From positions 1 through 16,558 of the forward strand of contig JAJDZO010000406.1 in assembly GCA_022824605.1 (NCBI GenBank): a stretch of 16,558 nucleotides of DNA, written 5' to 3'. The notes beneath the pieces are model-generated. The model saw only the letters and a program-made list of their open reading frames with translations. It did no database searches and was not told the DNA's origin. The position numbers and the translations under genes are program-made. The stretch is from Acidimicrobiia bacterium. GTDB taxonomy: Bacteria; Actinomycetota; Acidimicrobiia; Acidimicrobiales; Aldehydirespiratoraceae. Of this stretch, positions 14,197 through 16,558 are shown piece after piece (positions within the stretch are counted from its first letter, which is position 1; the number at the start of each line of letters is the position of its first letter).

Positions 14197-15057
14197 ATGA
14201 GCAGCGATGTTCAACTGTTCTTGAAGCGCGGCTCGTCGGCGGAGGCAGCTCGACGGGAATCTCAGCATCTCCAGGATCTTGCGGGCTGCGGGATAGTGCC
14301 CCTCCGGGATGCCGACGCCCAGGGACTGCGCCTTGAGCGCGCCGCCTGCTCGCTCGCCGACGTTCTGCATGAGCGAGGCCCCCTGCCAGAAGGCGAGGTC
14401 AGAGCCGTCGGGGCGGCTGCCGCGGCCGCACTGGCCCGAGTGCATGCGACCGGCCTCGTCCACGGTGACATCAAGCCGGCCAACCTGCTGCTGAGCCACC
14501 AGCGAGAGCTGTGGCTGGCGGATTTCGACGCGGCCCGGCCCGCGGACGGCGGGCCGCTCGAACGGTTCAGCCCCGGACGGCAGTTGCCGGGGACTGCCGC
14601 CCGATTCGACACCGACGTGTCGGCGCTGGCGCTGGCACTCATTGAGCTGTCCACCGGGATGCTGCTGGATCCGGGGATGTCGTGGCATGACGACGACCTG
14701 CGCCGCCTCGGATGCCCGAAGGATCTCAGTACGGAGCTGTCGTGCATGCTGAATGGCAACGACATTGAAATGGGAGCTGGGCGGGCGGCCCGGCTGCTGG
14801 CTCAAGGAGGCATCGGCTCGCTTCCTGCGCCAGTGGCGAACGCTCACCGCGCCGACTCCACACCGACGGTCGAGTTCATGCCGGCCCGGCCCCCACCGGA
14901 TCCCTCGCCACGACCGTCACCGGTAACGAGTTCGACTGCGCCGAGATGGTGGCAGCGGCTGGCCAAGTCTTGGCGACCCAGCGACGCGACCGTGACGCCT
15001 GGTGGCCAGCGGGGCGTTCAGGCGTCCGGCAAGTCGCAGGCCAGCAGGTCGCTATAA
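14197..15057 (+). CDS. Small Hanks-type protein kinase-like protein
   Basis: This 286-residue protein carries a eukaryotic-like Ser/Thr kinase C-lobe. The catalytic loop is LVHGDIKPANLLLS (D91, K93, N96), the metal motif is LADFDAARP (DFD for DFG, D109), and TDVSALALALIELSTG (139-154) matches the helix-F region. A possible beta3 lysine (FLKRG, K10) and helix-C glutamate (E21) are present. The glycine-rich loop is absent because K10 is only ten residues from the start. An in-frame TGA at 14146 and the nearby -10 box show this is not a mis-called start. The activation segment is short, with no APE motif. A Pro/Ser-rich, basic tail (about 228-286) has no membrane helix. Activity is uncertain and the target is unknown. 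It overlaps lysA tail to tail by 40 bases. Confidence 0.8.
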   Translation: MSSDVQLFLKRGSSAEAARRESQHLQDLAGCGIVPLRDADAQGLRLERAACSLADVLHERGPLPEGEVRAVGAAAAAALARVHATGLVHGDIKPANLLLSHQRELWLADFDAARPADGGPLERFSPGRQLPGTAARFDTDVSALALALIELSTGMLLDPGMSWHDDDLRRLGCPKDLSTELSCMLNGNDIEMGAGRAARLLAQGGIGSLPAPVANAHRADSTPTVEFMPARPPPDPSPRPSPVTSSTAPRWWQRLAKSWRPSDATVTPGGQRGVQASGKSQASRSL

Positions 15058-16361
15058 GTCTCGCGTCTGACCACCCGACGGGCTGCACCGCCCGCCACGA
15101 ACACCACCTCGGGCCGCCGGACCTTGTTGTAGTTCGACCCCATCGAGTGGCCGTAGGCACCGGTGACCGGGGTGGCCAGGATGTCACCCACCGCGATGTC
15201 GGACGGGACCATGGCGTCGCGCACCAGCATGTCGCCAGACTCGCAGTGCTTGCCCACCACGGTCACCACGCGGTCGCGGAGCGCATCGACGGACCTGGGC
15301 AGGAAGGTCTCGTACCCGCTTCCGTAGAGCACCGGCCGTGGGTTGTCGCTCATACCGCCGTCGACGGCCACGTAGGTCCGCACTCCCTCGATCGCCTTGA
15401 TGGTTCCCACCGTGTAGAGGGTGACCGCGGCCGCCGCTGCGATGGCGCGACCCGGCTCGGCTGTGACGCTGGCGGTCACTCCCGCGGCCCGGCACGCCTC
15501 GCGCACCGCTTCACCCCACTCGGCGATCGTGGGCGCCGACTCGCCCGCCACGTAAGGCACCCCGAGCCCGCCGCCGATGGATATCTCATCCACGCCGAAC
15601 GGTTCGGCAGCCTCGGCGATGACCGCCGCGGCCTTGGCGAACGAGGACGCATCGAACACCTGGCTACCGATATGTGAGTGGACGCCGACAACTTCGACTG
15701 AGTTCGAGGCTCGAGCCCTCTCCATCGCGGTCGCGGCCGCTCCGGTCGACACCGTGAAACCGAACTTGGAGTCATCGACTCCGGTGACCAGGTAGGTGTG
15801 GGTGTGGGCCTCGACACCGGGGGTGAAGCGCAGCAGGACACGGGGCCGCGCTCCGGTCTCGACGTGCAGAGCATCCAGGCGGTCGAGTTCGTCGAAGCTG
15901 TCCACCACGATGCGCCCCACACCGGCCTCCACCGCCCGGCGCAACTCGCTCATCGACTTGTTGTTGCCGTGGAGCACCAGGCGGTCCCCGGGCACGCCCG
16001 CAGCCAGCGCCACATGCATCTCGCCTCCGGTGGACACGTCGAGGCACATGCCCTCGGAGTGCGCTAGGCGGGCCATGGCGATGCATAGGAACGCCTTGGC
16101 GGCGTAGGCCACACCGGGGCCGAACGCGGCGACCGCCGAGCGGCAGCGGCTTCGCAGGTGCTCCTCGTCGTAGACGAACAGCGGTGTTCCGTGGGCTTCG
16201 GCCAGATCGAGCAGATCGCATCCCCCGATACTGAGCCGCCCGTGTGACATCTCGTGGTTGTCGGGCAGGAGATGTCGAGGCAACGGTGACGGGGTCGGGA
16301 GGGCAACTCCGTCGGGAGCCGACCGAATCCCGTCACGCGACCCGTCGCGCACTTCCGGCAT
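15018..16361 (-). CDS. lysA: Diaminopimelate decarboxylase
   Basis: LysA removes CO2 from meso-diaminopimelate to give lysine, the last step of lysine synthesis. It is a PLP enzyme of the alanine-racemase fold III type. The roughly 447-residue protein shows the PLP lysine in VAYAAKAF (about residue 89), the HSHIGSQ strand (about 227), the phosphate-binding GGGLGVPY, AEPGRAI, the partner-subunit motif CESGDML, and GAYGHSMGSNYN near the end. The first roughly 40 residues are poorly conserved. ATG 16361 is preferred over the adjacent GTG 16364 because TAGGAT lies exactly 6 bases before it. In many actinobacteria lysA follows argS and precedes hom. Here the kinase-like gene intervenes. Confidence 0.96.
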   Translation of the reverse strand: MPEVRDGSRDGIRSAPDGVALPTPSPLPRHLLPDNHEMSHGRLSIGGCDLLDLAEAHGTPLFVYDEEHLRSRCRSAVAAFGPGVAYAAKAFLCIAMARLAHSEGMCLDVSTGGEMHVALAAGVPGDRLVLHGNNKSMSELRRAVEAGVGRIVVDSFDELDRLDALHVETGARPRVLLRFTPGVEAHTHTYLVTGVDDSKFGFTVSTGAAATAMERARASNSVEVVGVHSHIGSQVFDASSFAKAAAVIAEAAEPFGVDEISIGGGLGVPYVAGESAPTIAEWGEAVREACRAAGVTASVTAEPGRAIAAAAAVTLYTVGTIKAIEGVRTYVAVDGGMSDNPRPVLYGSGYETFLPRSVDALRDRVVTVVGKHCESGDMLVRDAMVPSDIAVGDILATPVTGAYGHSMGSNYNKVRRPEVVFVAGGAARRVVRRETYSDLLACDLPDA

Positions 16362-16367
16362 CACTCG

Positions 16368-16373
16368 ATCCTA
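16368..16373 (-). promoter_or_regulatory. Putative -10 box for leaderless lysA transcript
   Basis: On the minus strand TAGGAT (TANNNT) lies 6 bases before ATG 16361. The same bases contain AGGA, which could instead be a Shine-Dalgarno sequence about 7 bases from the ATG, so the two readings compete. Confidence 0.35.
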
Positions 16374-16463
16374 CCCCTGACCCCCGATCTCGACGGAGGC
16401 GCACCACGCCGATACGCGCCGGACATCGGCGGCGCGCAATCTCGCCGATGAGCGGCAGAGCGG

Positions 16464-16469
16464 TAGCAT
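16464..16469 (+). promoter_or_regulatory. Putative -10 box of the tRNA-Arg gene
   Basis: TAGCAT fits TANNNT and lies 10 bases before the first base of the tRNA, a sensible distance for a short 5' leader. The upstream 17-19 bases give no recognisable -35 box. Confidence 0.4.
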
Positions 16470-16479
16470 GGCCGGCCCA

Positions 16480-16551
16480 GCCCCCGTAGCTCAGGGGATA
16501 GAGCAACGGCCTCCGGAGCCGTGTGCGCAGGTTCGAATCCTGCCGGGGGCG
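16480..16551 (+). tRNA. tRNA-Arg (anticodon CCG)
   Basis: A full 72-base cloverleaf can be drawn. The acceptor stem is GCCCCCG/CGGGGGC with discriminator G16551, and the D arm is GCTC-AGGGGATA-GAGC. The anticodon arm is ACGGC-CTCCGGA-GCCGT with anticodon CCG (16513-16515). The variable loop is GTGC and the T arm is GCAGG-TTCGAAT-CCTGC. CCA is not encoded. It reads the arginine codon CGG, which is frequent in such GC-rich genomes. In actinobacteria a tRNA-Arg often lies near argS and lysA, so argS may follow just outside the window. Confidence 0.95.
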
Positions 16552-16558
16552 CGTGACC

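Overview
The window is high-GC DNA coding on both strands, with gene order typical of Actinomycetota. The gene series lysA, hom, thrC, rho, rpmE and the ATP synthase genes, with a tRNA-Arg just beyond lysA, follows the order known from Mycobacterium tuberculosis. The homoserine kinase gene, prfA/hemK and other genes found in that order elsewhere are absent here. The separate b and delta subunits, the long E. coli-type threonine synthase and the divergent Rho argue against a mycobacterium. A deep actinobacterial lineage such as Acidimicrobiia is my guess, from gene order and composition only.

Layout. Positions 1-177 (-) hold the start of an unrecognised acidic protein that runs off the left edge. 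glpX (303-1283, +) encodes class II fructose-1,6-bisphosphatase. It converges with a long minus-strand block. Read in transcription order from the right, that block is: lysA (diaminopimelate decarboxylase), hom (homoserine dehydrogenase), thrC (threonine synthase), rho, rpmE (bL31), atpZ, atpI, atpB, atpE, atpF, atpH, atpA, atpG, atpD and atpC. A small kinase-like gene (14197-15057, +) sits between hom and lysA and overlaps the end of lysA tail to tail. A tRNA-Arg(CCG) lies at the right edge. There is no mobile element, CRISPR array or rRNA, and no stretch over 300 bases lacks a gene.

How the genes work together. hom and thrC overlap by four bases and supply threonine synthesis from aspartate semialdehyde. 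lysA finishes the lysine branch of the same pathway. The atp genes encode a complete F1Fo ATP synthase (a, c, b, delta, alpha, gamma, beta, epsilon), preceded by two assembly-type membrane proteins joined to atpB by start/stop overlaps.

The most striking observation is the rho gene. Its cold-shock RNA-binding domain is well kept, but the ATPase motor has lost the Walker A lysine (Ala), the catalytic glutamate (Gln) and the arginine valve (Gly), although the gene sits where canonical rho is expected. Its mRNA leader can form two mutually exclusive stems, one of which abuts the start codon. Other points of interest are a recurring TANNNT box 6-7 bases before start codons (leaderless transcription), a repeat array with a tiny upstream ORF at the atpA start, a b subunit with a signal-peptide-like start and a two-cysteine outer domain, and a kinase without a glycine-rich loop.
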